Positions 54,431 through 63,793 are shown, counted from the stretch's first letter. The stretch is DNA of 64,000 bases from Sporolactobacillus kofuensis (GCF_024125425.1 NZ_JAMXWN010000006.1:1-64000), one strand, 5' to 3'. Notes: generated by a model from the letters alone, not told the origin. Program-made: numbers and translations.

Positions 54431-55702
54431 ATGAATAAAACCGCACATGAAATCTATGATGAAGCCTATAAAATTTGGAATCCTGATCGAGTCAATACCT
54501 TTCGCAGCTTTGGTGTTGAATTGGTCATGGGGGAACGAGAAGGGAGTTACTTTAAAGATTTAGAAGGGCACCACACATTTATTAATATGCACTCTAACGG
54601 GGGCGTTTATAATTTAGGACATCGTAATCCGGAGATTAGAGAAGCCTTAGTGAAAGGTGCTGAGTTGGTCGATGCAGGAAATCACTATTTCCCATCCCCA
54701 TATAAAAATGAATTAAATGAGCGGTTGCTGGCGGCATCACCGGACAATATGAAATACGTCTTCGTTCTGAATGGAGGCGGAGAAGCCGTTGATGCTGCAA
54801 TTAAATTTGCTAGGCGGACGACCAAAAAGAGCCGTGTGGTCAGTTTATCATGCGCCTTTCACGGGTCGACAGGAATTTCGATGCAAGCCAGCAACCCTAC
54901 AATAGCCGAATCGTTTAATATGAAACCGGATCCGGATTTATACACTCACATCGAGTACAACAATCTTGAACAGTTGGAATCCGTGCTCAAGAAAAAGGAT
55001 ACGGCCGCGGTCATTATCGAAAGTATCCCCGCCACTGCCGGATTTCCGATGCCGATCGAAAATTATCATAAAAATGTTGAAGAACTGACGCATAAATATG
55101 GTGCATTATACATTGCCGATGAAATTCAAACCGGCTTGATGCGAAGCGGTGACATGTGGTGCTGCTGTAAATACGGTGCAACGCCGGATATGATCGTGAC
55201 CGGAAAGGGACTGTCCGGCGGGTATTATCCAATGTCGGCCGTCATTATGAATGAAGAAGCTGCAAGTTGGATGAAAGATGATGGATTTGCTCATACATCT
55301 TCGTTCAATGGGACAGAGCTCGGCTGTATCGTTGCTTCAAAAGCGATGGAGATCCTTACACGAGAAGAAACTGTCGCTAATGTCGACATGCTGACGAATT
55401 TCTTCGCCCAAGAATTGCCGAAGATTCAGCGAAAATATGCTGATTTCTTTACCGAAATTAGGCAATGCGGCGTCATTATGGGATTAAAAACAGCTCATCC
55501 ATTCGGCGGTGGGGCATTGATGCTTTCTTTGATTAAGCATGGGGTTTGGTCAATGATGGCCAACTTTGATCGATCGGTTTTGCAGTTTAAGCCAAATTTG
55601 TTAATGAAAAAAGAGACGGCGGAAGAAGTCATTAGCAAATTGGATCAGTCGATGGGGGATGCAATCGAGATGGTGACGGAAATGGCAGCGAAAAATGGAT
55701 AA
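54431..55702 (+). CDS. Class III aminotransferase-fold PLP enzyme
   Basis: A 423-residue fold-type-I PLP enzyme. Class III features: GGGEAVDAAIKFARRTTKK near residue 115, AFHGST near 142, the cofactor Asp in ADEIQTGLMRSG near 228 and the Schiff-base Lys in VTGKGLSGGYYP near 257. It could be a transaminase or a phospho-lyase of the ethanolamine-phosphate/phosphohydroxylysine type, which has the same fold. Upstream kinase makes the second option attractive. GGGAGG precedes the ATG. Confidence 0.85.
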   Translation: MNKTAHEIYDEAYKIWNPDRVNTFRSFGVELVMGEREGSYFKDLEGHHTFINMHSNGGVYNLGHRNPEIREALVKGAELVDAGNHYFPSPYKNELNERLLAASPDNMKYVFVLNGGGEAVDAAIKFARRTTKKSRVVSLSCAFHGSTGISMQASNPTIAESFNMKPDPDLYTHIEYNNLEQLESVLKKKDTAAVIIESIPATAGFPMPIENYHKNVEELTHKYGALYIADEIQTGLMRSGDMWCCCKYGATPDMIVTGKGLSGGYYPMSAVIMNEEAASWMKDDGFAHTSSFNGTELGCIVASKAMEILTREETVANVDMLTNFFAQELPKIQRKYADFFTEIRQCGVIMGLKTAHPFGGGALMLSLIKHGVWSMMANFDRSVLQFKPNLLMKKETAEEVISKLDQSMGDAIEMVTEMAAKNG

Positions 55703-55837
55703 CGATTTGCGAAGTCGTTAGATCGCTTAGCTGTCATCAAAATCAGGGAAATAAAGCATTATATTATTTGCTCTACACTTGGCTAGCCACCGTTCATACT
55801 ATTTTTGCTATTATGCTGCAAGATGGGGGAAGAATCG

Positions 55838-56287
55838 ATGAACAGTAAAGTAAAAAAGGAATTCATGAGAACTGTTAAGTATTTCTCGCTTGCTTCTTCG
55901 GCCGGTGTCATTGAGATGGGTGCTTTTACGCTATTGACGCAGTATACCGTGCTTGATTACTCGGTACGATACTTGATCGCACTTGTTTTATCAATTGTTT
56001 GGAACTTTACATTAAATCGGCGGTTTACATTTAAATCGAATAATAATATTCCAATTGCTATGACCAAAGTGTTCCTTTACTATGCCGTTTTTACGCCTGT
56101 ATCGACATTTGGCGGCAACTATCTGGTCAATGTCATGCATTGGAATGATTATTTGGTGACAACGATGACGCTCATTATCAATGGTGTGACGGAGTATCTC
56201 TTCCAACGATTTTTCGTATTTGGCCATTCGATCGATTCGAAGGAATTGAGCCATCAGCATGTGAGTACGGTTAATCGGCCATTTTGA
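55838..56287 (+). CDS. GtrA-family membrane protein
   Basis: A 149-residue protein with four hydrophobic segments: YFSLASSAGVIEMGAFTLL, then LIALVLSIVWNFTLNRRFTF, the latter carrying the family's WNFxxNRxxTF motif. GtrA proteins are thought to move lipid-linked sugars across the membrane. No glycosyltransferase is adjacent. Start 55838 is supported by GGGGGAAG; the longer frame from 55805 is not. It ends 17 bases inside the 3' end of the convergent MDR gene. Confidence 0.85.
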   Translation: MNSKVKKEFMRTVKYFSLASSAGVIEMGAFTLLTQYTVLDYSVRYLIALVLSIVWNFTLNRRFTFKSNNNIPIAMTKVFLYYAVFTPVSTFGGNYLVNVMHWNDYLVTTMTLIINGVTEYLFQRFFVFGHSIDSKELSHQHVSTVNRPF

Positions 56288-57287
56288 TGCCAATGCGCGG
56301 AAAACAAGAGTGTTGTTCGGCTGAAAAAGCAGCAGCAAAGTCTTCAAAGGAATATTCTTGACTGATCAACCCTTTTAACTTTAATTTTGGTAGCAGATTT
56401 CGAGTTTCGTGGAGCAACTGTTTGGTATAGAGAAAAGAACTTGTAATCGTAATATTCATAGCAAAAAATTTGACGGAATTGATAGAAATTCTCTGATCTT
56501 GACTGAAATAAACGGTAGTCAGTACCGTTCCCCCTCTGGCAGTTACATTAAACGCTGTTGAAATAAGATTTGGCTGACTGGACGTAATCGCTACCTTTTG
56601 AAAACCAATAAAATCAGAAACCCTAAAGAGTTCCGTTTCAAGATTTTCATTGAAAGGATCAATCACATAATCGGCCCCGAGTTGTTGAGCGAGGTCCCGG
56701 TTATGTTTTTTTGCTTCTACAACGGTAACCGTACGAGCGCCGAGTAATTTTGCTAATTGGAGCAACACTAAACCGTTAAAGTCACCGCCAAAAATGCAAA
56801 CATTATCGTCGACGGTGATCTGTATTTTTTGTGCGGCCATGTAAACGACCGCCACGGGTTCGAGAAGGCAGCCAATCTCAAATGTCGTTACCGCCGAGGG
56901 GAGGGGAAGGATTTGATTGACATCCCAGACAATGACATCACAGAGAGTGCCGCTGTTTACATCCAATTGCAGGCAATTATTTTCTTGCCCCTTTTGACAA
57001 TAAAGGCAATCACCGCAAAATTTCACAACAGTGCCCGTGACTTTTTGACCGATGTAGAAGCCCTTTGCGCGTGCATGGTCACCCAAGTCCGTAATGACAC
57101 CGGCCATTTCGTATCCGGCAATGCCGCCTTTGGCATAAAAGTCCCAAGAGCGTTTCATCCTTAAATCTTGAATACCAATCGTATTGTACATCACCTTAAT
57201 TTTTACATCGTCGTCGCGTTCAATCGATGGTTCCGGTACCTCTATGATATTCATCATGCCGTTTTCATGACGCCAGAGTGCCCTCAC
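56271..57287 (-). CDS. Zinc-type MDR dehydrogenase lacking catalytic zinc ligands
   Basis: A 338-residue medium-chain dehydrogenase. The structural-zinc cysteines CGDCLYCQKGQENNC are intact (about residues 91-105), and the Rossmann half has VCIFGGDFNGLVLLQLAKLLGA. The catalytic zinc cysteine of the usual GICGxDL motif is lost (GIQDLRM), and the usual GHE histidine reads GYE, though CLLEPVAV is kept. Either catalysis does not need zinc or the protein is degenerate. Its start overlaps the end of the AraC gene as ATGA, so the two are translationally coupled. Confidence 0.8.
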   Translation of the reverse strand: MRALWRHENGMMNIIEVPEPSIERDDDVKIKVMYNTIGIQDLRMKRSWDFYAKGGIAGYEMAGVITDLGDHARAKGFYIGQKVTGTVVKFCGDCLYCQKGQENNCLQLDVNSGTLCDVIVWDVNQILPLPSAVTTFEIGCLLEPVAVVYMAAQKIQITVDDNVCIFGGDFNGLVLLQLAKLLGARTVTVVEAKKHNRDLAQQLGADYVIDPFNENLETELFRVSDFIGFQKVAITSSQPNLISTAFNVTARGGTVLTTVYFSQDQRISINSVKFFAMNITITSSFLYTKQLLHETRNLLPKLKLKGLISQEYSFEDFAAAFSAEQHSCFPRIGIKMAD

Positions 57288-58693
57288 AAGTAAAGCTCCC
57301 TTTCAAGATCGTTATTTTTTCGAAATTCCATGGCAGTACAGCCTTCATTGTTTTTGAAAAACTTACTAAAATAGCCGACACTCGCAAAACCCAGTAATTC
57401 TGAGATATCGGAAACAGTGCGTTTGCTAAAGATCAAGTAGTATTTAGCGTAGAGCAACCGAAGCATTTGAATGGTTTCCAATATTGTATAGTTGAACTGC
57501 TGTTTAAAAACGCGAGTTAAATATATTTTATTTAAACAAAGATCTTGGGCGATTTGATCGAGCGACCACCCGGATGCATAGTTTTTACAGATTGATAGAA
57601 CCGTTGCGGTCAATGTTTTCTGAAGCGAAGACGACTGATAGTGGAGCGGCAGCAACAAAGGCGACTGCAACAGGCCATCCAACTCGCTCTCGACAGACCG
57701 GTACGACGAGAAATCAAAAGGGGTATGAATCAGTTTCCCCCAAAATTCAAGAGAAGTCCTGACATATACAAGTGCTTTCATACTCCAGCTGTTTTTGATC
57801 AGGTGTAAGTAAATATATTGCAGCAAATGTCTGGCTAATGAGGAGTCGGCAGTAAGGAGTGCCTTGAGTAATTGATGGCATTGCTCATTTAAATGATTCA
57901 AGGATAGATTGTGAATGTTTAAACCGGATCTCTCTGATAAATTAATTATTTTCCCGCTGAAAAATACGCTGTAATTCTGATAGTGCTTAAGCGTCAAACA
58001 ATGATCGCCAAATTGCTGCCAATTAATATTCCTTTGGTATATAAAAGCAGAATCCAAGCCAAATAGTTTGGAACTTAATTGGCCAAGAAGATTTAGGCTA
58101 AAGTCCTTCGTGATACTGGAACGACTGATATAAAACAAAGCTTCGTTTTGGGTGTGAAAAATTTCCGTAAGCATACAGAGCGTAGTCGCCTGATGAGTGA
58201 ATTGTTGTAATTTGTTTTTCGTGATCGACTGGTCGTTTGCGTAAGTTTTAATAAAAGCTAAGCAGTATGTGTCCGGATGAATTTCAAGATGATGGGTACC
58301 ATGCCAGTTAATTGCTAGTTTTAAACGATCTTGACGCATTGTTTCTGTATGAAGAACGATGTGATTCAGAATATTAGCGAACATTTTCTTATTAAAATAG
58401 TTGTTGTCGAGGTAGAGGCATTGGTCTTCATCAGGATGCTGCTGTTTATTATTGCTTAAGAGTAGGACTGTATAATTCCAGCGACATTGTTTAAATTGCT
58501 CGATAATATTTTCATACGGTAACAATACCGATGTATCCAAAATCACGATGTCGGCATGATTGCGGTAAAAAGAATCATAGGCGTCCGTGCTAAATGGAAC
58601 GAGATGAATGATTAACAACGGATAATCATTTAACATTGTCCATAATCTCTTAAGTGTGATTCTATTTTCCGAAATGATGATCATATGATACAT
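57284..58693 (-). CDS. AraC-family regulator with an N-terminal receiver-like domain
   Basis: A 469-residue protein. The N-terminal about 115 residues look like a degenerate response-regulator receiver (MIIISENRITLKRLW, then ADIVILDTSVLL with one Asp at the phospho-acceptor position). A long middle region of unknown fold follows, then a C-terminal AraC HTH pair (about 365-465), with WSLDQIAQDLCLNKIYLTRV and VSDISELLGFASVGYFSKFF. AAGGTG lies seven bases before the ATG at 58693. It probably controls itself and the coupled MDR gene. No histidine kinase is adjacent. Confidence 0.85.
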   Translation of the reverse strand: MYHMIIISENRITLKRLWTMLNDYPLLIIHLVPFSTDAYDSFYRNHADIVILDTSVLLPYENIIEQFKQCRWNYTVLLLSNNKQQHPDEDQCLYLDNNYFNKKMFANILNHIVLHTETMRQDRLKLAINWHGTHHLEIHPDTYCLAFIKTYANDQSITKNKLQQFTHQATTLCMLTEIFHTQNEALFYISRSSITKDFSLNLLGQLSSKLFGLDSAFIYQRNINWQQFGDHCLTLKHYQNYSVFFSGKIINLSERSGLNIHNLSLNHLNEQCHQLLKALLTADSSLARHLLQYIYLHLIKNSWSMKALVYVRTSLEFWGKLIHTPFDFSSYRSVESELDGLLQSPLLLPLHYQSSSLQKTLTATVLSICKNYASGWSLDQIAQDLCLNKIYLTRVFKQQFNYTILETIQMLRLLYAKYYLIFSKRTVSDISELLGFASVGYFSKFFKNNEGCTAMEFRKNNDLERELYL

Positions 58694-58779
58694 GTTCAAT
58701 CACCTTATAATTTCACAATTGAAGTAATATTTTTTCAGAAAAGTATATCATAAGATAGTGCTCGATTGAACTAATTGAT

Positions 58780-58817
58780 AGCCACCTGGACATTTTGGTA
58801 GCGACCAAAAAGTGGCT
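58780..58817. promoter_or_regulatory. Hairpin/palindrome in the space before pepX
   Basis: TTTTGGT-AGCG-ACCAAAA (58793-58810) is a perfect 7-base palindrome, flanked by AGCCAC (58780) and GTGGCT (58812-58817), which can extend it. Located in the divergent space between the AraC and PepX genes. Operator or RNA hairpin; function is inference. Confidence 0.5.
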
Positions 58818-59046
58818 CAGTTAACGAGTTACTGCAGTTCCTGTAGGCTCATACTGGCATAAAAGCCTGGTTTATGGCCTGATTTCATTATTCGGCATGA
58901 GGACGAAATACGAAACAGACTGATAAATTTTACAGAGTGACAATATAATTCATGACCCTACCGATAAGAGGAATAGAGCCGGCCCGAATTAACTTCTTCA
59001 ACTGCGTGTTATAATGAGCTCAATGACTACGTTAGGAGCTACAGAA

Positions 59047-61470
59047 ATGAAAAATAATCAATTTGCTCGGTTATCCGTCGACCACCAGACGGTGCTGAAT
59101 GAATTACAAAGGATTCACTTTTTAGATGACCAAGTTAGCCAACAGGCGACAGTTGCTGATACATATCGCTTACTTCTTCGAAAGGCATTTCTGAAGGCCA
59201 AGAGCGGCAATGATTTTAACAGTAAACTGAAAAACTACTTAGCTGAGCCAGGCACTGATCTTGTGACGTATTTAGATGCTAAAAAGCCATTAACACCGGA
59301 AGTTTTCTATTTAGTTGCATTGCAACTGTTAGACTTTCTAGTGGGTGTAGATTATGAGATTAATAACCCGATTGCAGCGATGAAGAAGATGCAGTTACCA
59401 ATGGTAGAAGCAGCTGGTCCTTGGAACAAAGACCAGTTATTGGACGCTTGGTATCTGTTACTCACAACGCACACCAAGGACGGACAGACATTCCTCGATC
59501 AGCTGACCAATCAGGGCTACTTTGCGCCGTTCTATCATTTACCGGTGAGCATGAAGCCACTGTTCTTTAACGGCAAAGCTCAAGCTGTTTTTGATACGAC
59601 AAAATTGATTCGTGATGTCGTCTATGTAGAATCATCTGTGGATTCCGATCATGACGGAAAACGGGATTTACTGAAGGTCGAGATCATCCGCCCAATGGAT
59701 ACCGAAAAAGGCTTAAAGGTACCTGCGCTCTATACAGCGAGCCCTTACAATCAGGGAACTAATGATGAGGCAGGCGTAGCGGCAACACATAATGTCAATG
59801 TACCGCTCATTGAAAAGCAACCGAATGAACTCAGTTATCCGGATATTGCTTTCCACGAGGATGAATCGCAACTCCCAGATCCACGTCCGGTAGCAGGGGA
59901 ATCCAAGCAAGCCACTGAAACATTTAGTCGCGAGCAATCCTATACCTTAAACGATTATTTCCTGGCACGCGGTTTTGCAGCGGTCTACTCTGCAGGTATC
60001 GGTACTTTAGATTCTGATGGCATTCAGACTTGCGGGGACCCGCAGCAAACAGAAGCGACCATCGATGTGATTGAATGGCTGAACGGCAAACGGCGGGCAT
60101 TCACAAATCGTACGGATAATATAGCGATCACCGCTTGGTGGTGCAATGGTTCAGTGGCGATGACGGGGCGTTCTTACCTTGGTACATTGGCTACTGCTGC
60201 GGCAACAACCGGAGTTGAAGGGTTAAAGACAATTATCTCCGAAGCAGCTATATCATCATGGTACGATTATTATCGCTCAGGCGGTTTGATGATTGCTCCT
60301 GATGGCTTTCCAGGTGAAGACGCTGATGTCTTGGCCATTGAAACAATGAGCCGAATGAAGGCTGTTGCGGATTATGAGTTAAATATCAAGGCATACTTCG
60401 AAGAGCAGATGAAACAGATGGCGCAAGACATGGCTCGTGAATCAGGCGATTATAACACGTTCTGGGATGCTCGGAACTACCGCAAGAAGATTAAGGACAT
60501 CAAATGCGATGTACTCATGATTCACGGGTTGAACGATTGGAATGTGAAGCCACAACAGGTTGAAAAGTTATGGCAAGGTTTAAGGGATGTACCTGTAACC
60601 AAAAAAATCATTTTGCACCAAGGGCAACACATCTACATCAATGCCTTTCGGTCGATCGATTACACCGATATGATCAATCTCTGGATCAGCCATGAACTTT
60701 ATGGTATTGAAAACGGTGCGAAAGAACTCTTACCGAACGTGATTGTGCAAGACAACGTAACCCCGGAAAATTGGACGGCTTATCCCGATTGGTCGGATCC
60801 GGAACAACCGAAGACGACGTACAACCTGGCTGAAGGTGAGCTGGTCATGGATAAGGTCGGTCACAAAGTGCTGTCCTTTCAAGATCATTTGCCGGACGCT
60901 GTCTTTAATCGCTATGCTGCGCATAATGATCAGTGGGAGCATGAGATTAAGTCTGAGGAAAAGAATGAACTAAGTGAGAATCGTTTGGTGTTCAAATCCA
61001 GCCCTTTGGATGAGGACAAGATCATCGATGGAAATGTGGCTATTCACGTCAAAGTTGCTGTAAACCAGCCATTCGGGATGCTGAGTTTTCAATTGGTTGA
61101 TTACGGTGAAGCGAAACGATTTAATGTTTCCCCATCACCGATCCAGGGCATGGACTTGGGTTATCGCTGGCGCGAAGATCGCCTCCGTGAATTCACTTTG
61201 GCGAAGTTTCCCACGCCATTCAAGATGATCACAAAAGGCCATATTAATTTGCAAAACCGAGCAAATGCTTGGAAGACAGACGAATTGAAGCCAAATCAAT
61301 TCTATGATGTCGCCATTGAGCTGCAGCCGACATTTCATAGATTAGCTGCCGGGCATCAACTCGGATTGATTATCTACGCAACCGATTTTGGAATGACGGT
61401 GCGTGGCAATCAAGACTTACACTATTCATTCGAACTGGAAAGCTGCCACTTGGATGTTCCATTTAAGTAA
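59047..61470 (+). CDS. pepX: Xaa-Pro dipeptidyl-peptidase PepX
   Basis: An 807-residue S15-family serine peptidase that releases X-Pro dipeptides from proline-rich peptides in the cytoplasm. It has the LAB-type N-terminal domain (NNQFARLSVDHQTVLNELQR), the nucleophile motif GRSYLGT within AMTGRSYLGTLATAAATTG near residue 375, the Asp in HGLNDWNVKP near 500 and His in HQGQHIYINAF near 530. The C-terminal domain (about 600-807) is the usual jelly roll. GGAG gives the start at 59047; 59014 has none. Mostly a lactic-acid-bacterium enzyme, so a clue to lifestyle. Single gene. Confidence 0.93.
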   Translation: MKNNQFARLSVDHQTVLNELQRIHFLDDQVSQQATVADTYRLLLRKAFLKAKSGNDFNSKLKNYLAEPGTDLVTYLDAKKPLTPEVFYLVALQLLDFLVGVDYEINNPIAAMKKMQLPMVEAAGPWNKDQLLDAWYLLLTTHTKDGQTFLDQLTNQGYFAPFYHLPVSMKPLFFNGKAQAVFDTTKLIRDVVYVESSVDSDHDGKRDLLKVEIIRPMDTEKGLKVPALYTASPYNQGTNDEAGVAATHNVNVPLIEKQPNELSYPDIAFHEDESQLPDPRPVAGESKQATETFSREQSYTLNDYFLARGFAAVYSAGIGTLDSDGIQTCGDPQQTEATIDVIEWLNGKRRAFTNRTDNIAITAWWCNGSVAMTGRSYLGTLATAAATTGVEGLKTIISEAAISSWYDYYRSGGLMIAPDGFPGEDADVLAIETMSRMKAVADYELNIKAYFEEQMKQMAQDMARESGDYNTFWDARNYRKKIKDIKCDVLMIHGLNDWNVKPQQVEKLWQGLRDVPVTKKIILHQGQHIYINAFRSIDYTDMINLWISHELYGIENGAKELLPNVIVQDNVTPENWTAYPDWSDPEQPKTTYNLAEGELVMDKVGHKVLSFQDHLPDAVFNRYAAHNDQWEHEIKSEEKNELSENRLVFKSSPLDEDKIIDGNVAIHVKVAVNQPFGMLSFQLVDYGEAKRFNVSPSPIQGMDLGYRWREDRLREFTLAKFPTPFKMITKGHINLQNRANAWKTDELKPNQFYDVAIELQPTFHRLAAGHQLGLIIYATDFGMTVRGNQDLHYSFELESCHLDVPFK

Positions 61471-61551
61471 AGAGACAAAGAGGCTGTCCCCAAAGGTCAA
61501 CCTCGCACAAAACAAGATTTGAATACCTTGATCTAATAAGGTTCGTTTCAT

Positions 61552-61600
61552 AAAAGAGGCAGCTCATCGTCTGAGAAATGACTGATGAGGAGCCTCTTTT
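61552..61600 (+). terminator. Terminator after pepX
   Basis: AAAAGAGGC pairs exactly with GCCTCTTTT, extended by CTCATC/GATGAG, then TGCTTT. Confidence 0.85.
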
Positions 61601-61675
61601 GCTTTATTCAAATCCTTTTCAACTGATCGAGCAGAAAAAATTTGTAAAAGAGGCTAGCTAATATTTGGAAATGGT

Positions 61676-61745
61676 TAGGAACGAGCCGAAAACGCAGTTG
61701 AATGGGACCAAACAGGCTTGGAACCGGACAAAAAGCTAGAGGAAA
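61676..61745 (+). repeat. Left remnant of the 124-bp repeat, cut by the IS element
   Basis: GGAACGAGCCGAAAACGCAG, TTGAATGGGAC and GGACAAAAAGCTAGAGGAA match the array unit at 63302-63371 up to the left end of the IS element, where the unit stops. Confidence 0.75.
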
Positions 61746-63268
61746 TGGACGTGCGGACAAAATCCTGGACTTCGGGTAAACTATAAATCATGTATTCTAA
61801 CGCAGATAAACTCAAAGCAGTTCAGCTATTCCATCAATATGACCGAGCATGGGCAACCGTATTGCGTGAATTGGGCTATCCTTCGCGAAGCGCGCTCAAA
61901 CTGTGGGTTAAGCAGTATGCTGTAGACTCACATGCTTTCGACGAAAGAAGCCGAGGAAAGTTCTCAGCGAAGCAACATAAGACAGCTGTAGATTACTATT
62001 TTGATCACGGTCATAGTTCATCCCGTACTGTGCGCATTTTGGGCTATCCTTCCCGCTCACTGTTGGATATTTGGGTACGTAAGGACCCTCGCTTTACCGA
62101 GCAGTTGGTCACTCATGCACCGGATCGAGTCAAGCATCCAACCAAACCGCGCAAATCCAAGCAGAGAACGGCTGCCATGCAAAGCGCAAAACTGTTACGC
62201 CAGTCTACTAAGGCGTTCTTGTCAACACCAATGGGCACCGATGATCTGGCCACGCTAGATCACCATTCACTATTACGGCGCGCCCAAGAGCTTGAGCTTC
62301 AAAATAATATCCTTAAGCAGGTCAACGATCTCCTAAAAAAAGATCTGGGCATCGATCAACTCCACTTGACCAACAAGGAGAAGATGCAGGTGATTGATGC
62401 CCTTCGTGATCAATATCCGCTCAAGGTCTTGCTTCTCGCACTTGAGCTCTCAAAGAGCAGCTACTTCTACCAACACAAGGTGCTTGAGGCTGGGGACAAG
62501 TATGCATACGTTCGTGAACGCTTGAAGGTGCTCTTCTCTCAGAACTACTCCAGCTACGGGTATCGCCGAATGCGAGAGGCTCTGCTCGATGAAGGCATTC
62601 ATATCTCTGAGAAGGTCATCCGTCGTCTCATGGCCGAGGAGGGTCTGGTCGTCAAGGTGACCCGTTGTCGTAAGTACAGCTCTTATGCGGGCGAGATCAC
62701 ACCGGCCGTCGCAAACCTTCTGGAACGCAACTTCAAGGCTGAGAAGCCAAATGAGAAGCTGGTTACCGATATCACTGAGTTCGCGTTTCAAGCCGGTAAG
62801 GTCTACCTCTCACCGCTCATTGACTGCTTTGACGGGCAGATCATTAGCTGGTCGATTGGGACAAGCCCGAACGCCGAGCTGGTCTCAACGATGCTTAAAA
62901 CAGCTGCGGAATCCATGATCGACGGTGAGAAGCCGATCATCCATTCTGATCGTGGTGCGCACTACCGCTGGCCCATTTGGATCGATCTGATGGGGGAATA
63001 TGGATTCGCGCGTTCCATGTCCAAGAAAGCCTGTACACCGGATAACGCTGCAGCTGAGAGTTTCTTTGGACATCTCAAGACCGAATTCTTCTACAACCGT
63101 TCTTGGCGAGGGGTCTCAATTCAAGGCTTCATGACCGAGCTGGATACCTATATCGAGTGGTATAACACCTGCCGCAAAAAAATTTCTCTAGGAGGTATGA
63201 GCCCATAAGAATACCGTCAGGCCAAAGCTGCCTAATTGTATTGGTCCAAGAAAACGTCCGCACGTCCA
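61746..63268 (+). mobile_element. IS3-family insertion sequence
   Basis: Imperfect 25-base terminal inverted repeats at 61746-61770 and 63244-63268; the outer 13 bases, TGGACGTGCGGAC, are identical, and 20 of 25 match. They enclose one transposase frame for a total of 1523 bases, normal for IS3-family elements. The target lies within a 124-bp repeat unit that resumes on the right side (GGACACAAATTGAGC). No clear target duplication can be read, because the flanks are A/T-rich and repetitive. Confidence 0.85.
61790..63208 (+). CDS. IS3-family transposase, single frame, with a late nonsense codon
   Basis: A 472-residue transposase. Two tandem helix-turn-helix modules (YPSRSALKLWVKQY and YPSRSLLDIWVRKD) and a coiled region precede the HTH_21 segment YSSYGYRRMREALLDEG and the DDE integrase core: TDITEF, HSDRGAHY and AAESFFGHLK give D, D and E. 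OrfA and OrfB are fused in one frame, whereas most IS3 members use a frameshift. The frame stops at TAA (63206-63208) after GGMSP, but EYRQAKAA then TAA continues in phase, so a nonsense mutation has removed the normal last eight residues. Base use is more GC-rich than its neighbours. Confidence 0.88.
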   Translation: MYSNADKLKAVQLFHQYDRAWATVLRELGYPSRSALKLWVKQYAVDSHAFDERSRGKFSAKQHKTAVDYYFDHGHSSSRTVRILGYPSRSLLDIWVRKDPRFTEQLVTHAPDRVKHPTKPRKSKQRTAAMQSAKLLRQSTKAFLSTPMGTDDLATLDHHSLLRRAQELELQNNILKQVNDLLKKDLGIDQLHLTNKEKMQVIDALRDQYPLKVLLLALELSKSSYFYQHKVLEAGDKYAYVRERLKVLFSQNYSSYGYRRMREALLDEGIHISEKVIRRLMAEEGLVVKVTRCRKYSSYAGEITPAVANLLERNFKAEKPNEKLVTDITEFAFQAGKVYLSPLIDCFDGQIISWSIGTSPNAELVSTMLKTAAESMIDGEKPIIHSDRGAHYRWPIWIDLMGEYGFARSMSKKACTPDNAAAESFFGHLKTEFFYNRSWRGVSIQGFMTELDTYIEWYNTCRKKISLGGMSP

Positions 63269-63720
63269 ATTGGACACAAATTGAGCATTGCCCCAAACTG
63301 AGCGAGGAACGAGCCAAAAACGCAGTTGAATGGGACAATTTTGCACCAGAACGGGACAAAAAGCTAGAGGAATCGGACACAAATCTGGATAAATCGGACA
63401 CAAAATGAGCATTGCCCCAAACTGAGCGAGGAACGAGCCAAAAACGCAGTTGAATGGGACAATTTTGCACCAGAACGGGACAAAGTTGGATCAGAATCGG
63501 ACAAAAATCTGAATAAATCGGACACAAAATGAGCATTGCCCCAAACTGAGCGAGGAACGAGCCGAAAACGCTGTTGGATGGTACAATTCTGCACCAGAAC
63601 GGGACAAAGTTGGATCAGAATCGGACAAAAATCTGAATAAATTGGACACAAAACGAGCGCTGCTCCAGTCTGAGCGAGGAACGAGCCAAAAATGCTGTTG
63701 AATGGACGCCCATTATATGG
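63269..63720 (+). repeat. Tandem array of a 124-bp repeat
   Basis: The anchor GAGCGAGGAACGAGCC occurs at 63300, 63424, 63548 and 63672, spaced exactly 124 bases. Within each unit are several GGACA-centred words: GGGACAATTTTG, CGGGACAAA, TCGGACAAAAATCTG and TCGGACACAAAATGAGC. The minus strand is open in all three frames because of composition, not because it encodes proteins. The last copy decays after 63700. Confidence 0.92.
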
Positions 63721-63756
63721 AGGGCAAAAAGTCCATCTTAATTGACATTAATAGAA

Positions 63757-63793
63757 AAGCGGAGAGAAAAAATTCAACTTTTCTCTCCGCTTA
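63757..63793. terminator. Hairpin terminator
   Basis: AAGCGGAGAGAA pairs exactly with TTCTCTCCGCTT around an A/T loop. It probably serves the minus-strand gene at the right edge or marks the end of the array. Confidence 0.65.

Noticed and set aside
63129-63651. Several Cys/Pro/Phe-rich minus-strand ORFs
   Set aside because: They are translations of the 124-bp repeat in three different frames; a 124-base unit is not a multiple of three, so no single protein repeat is encoded.
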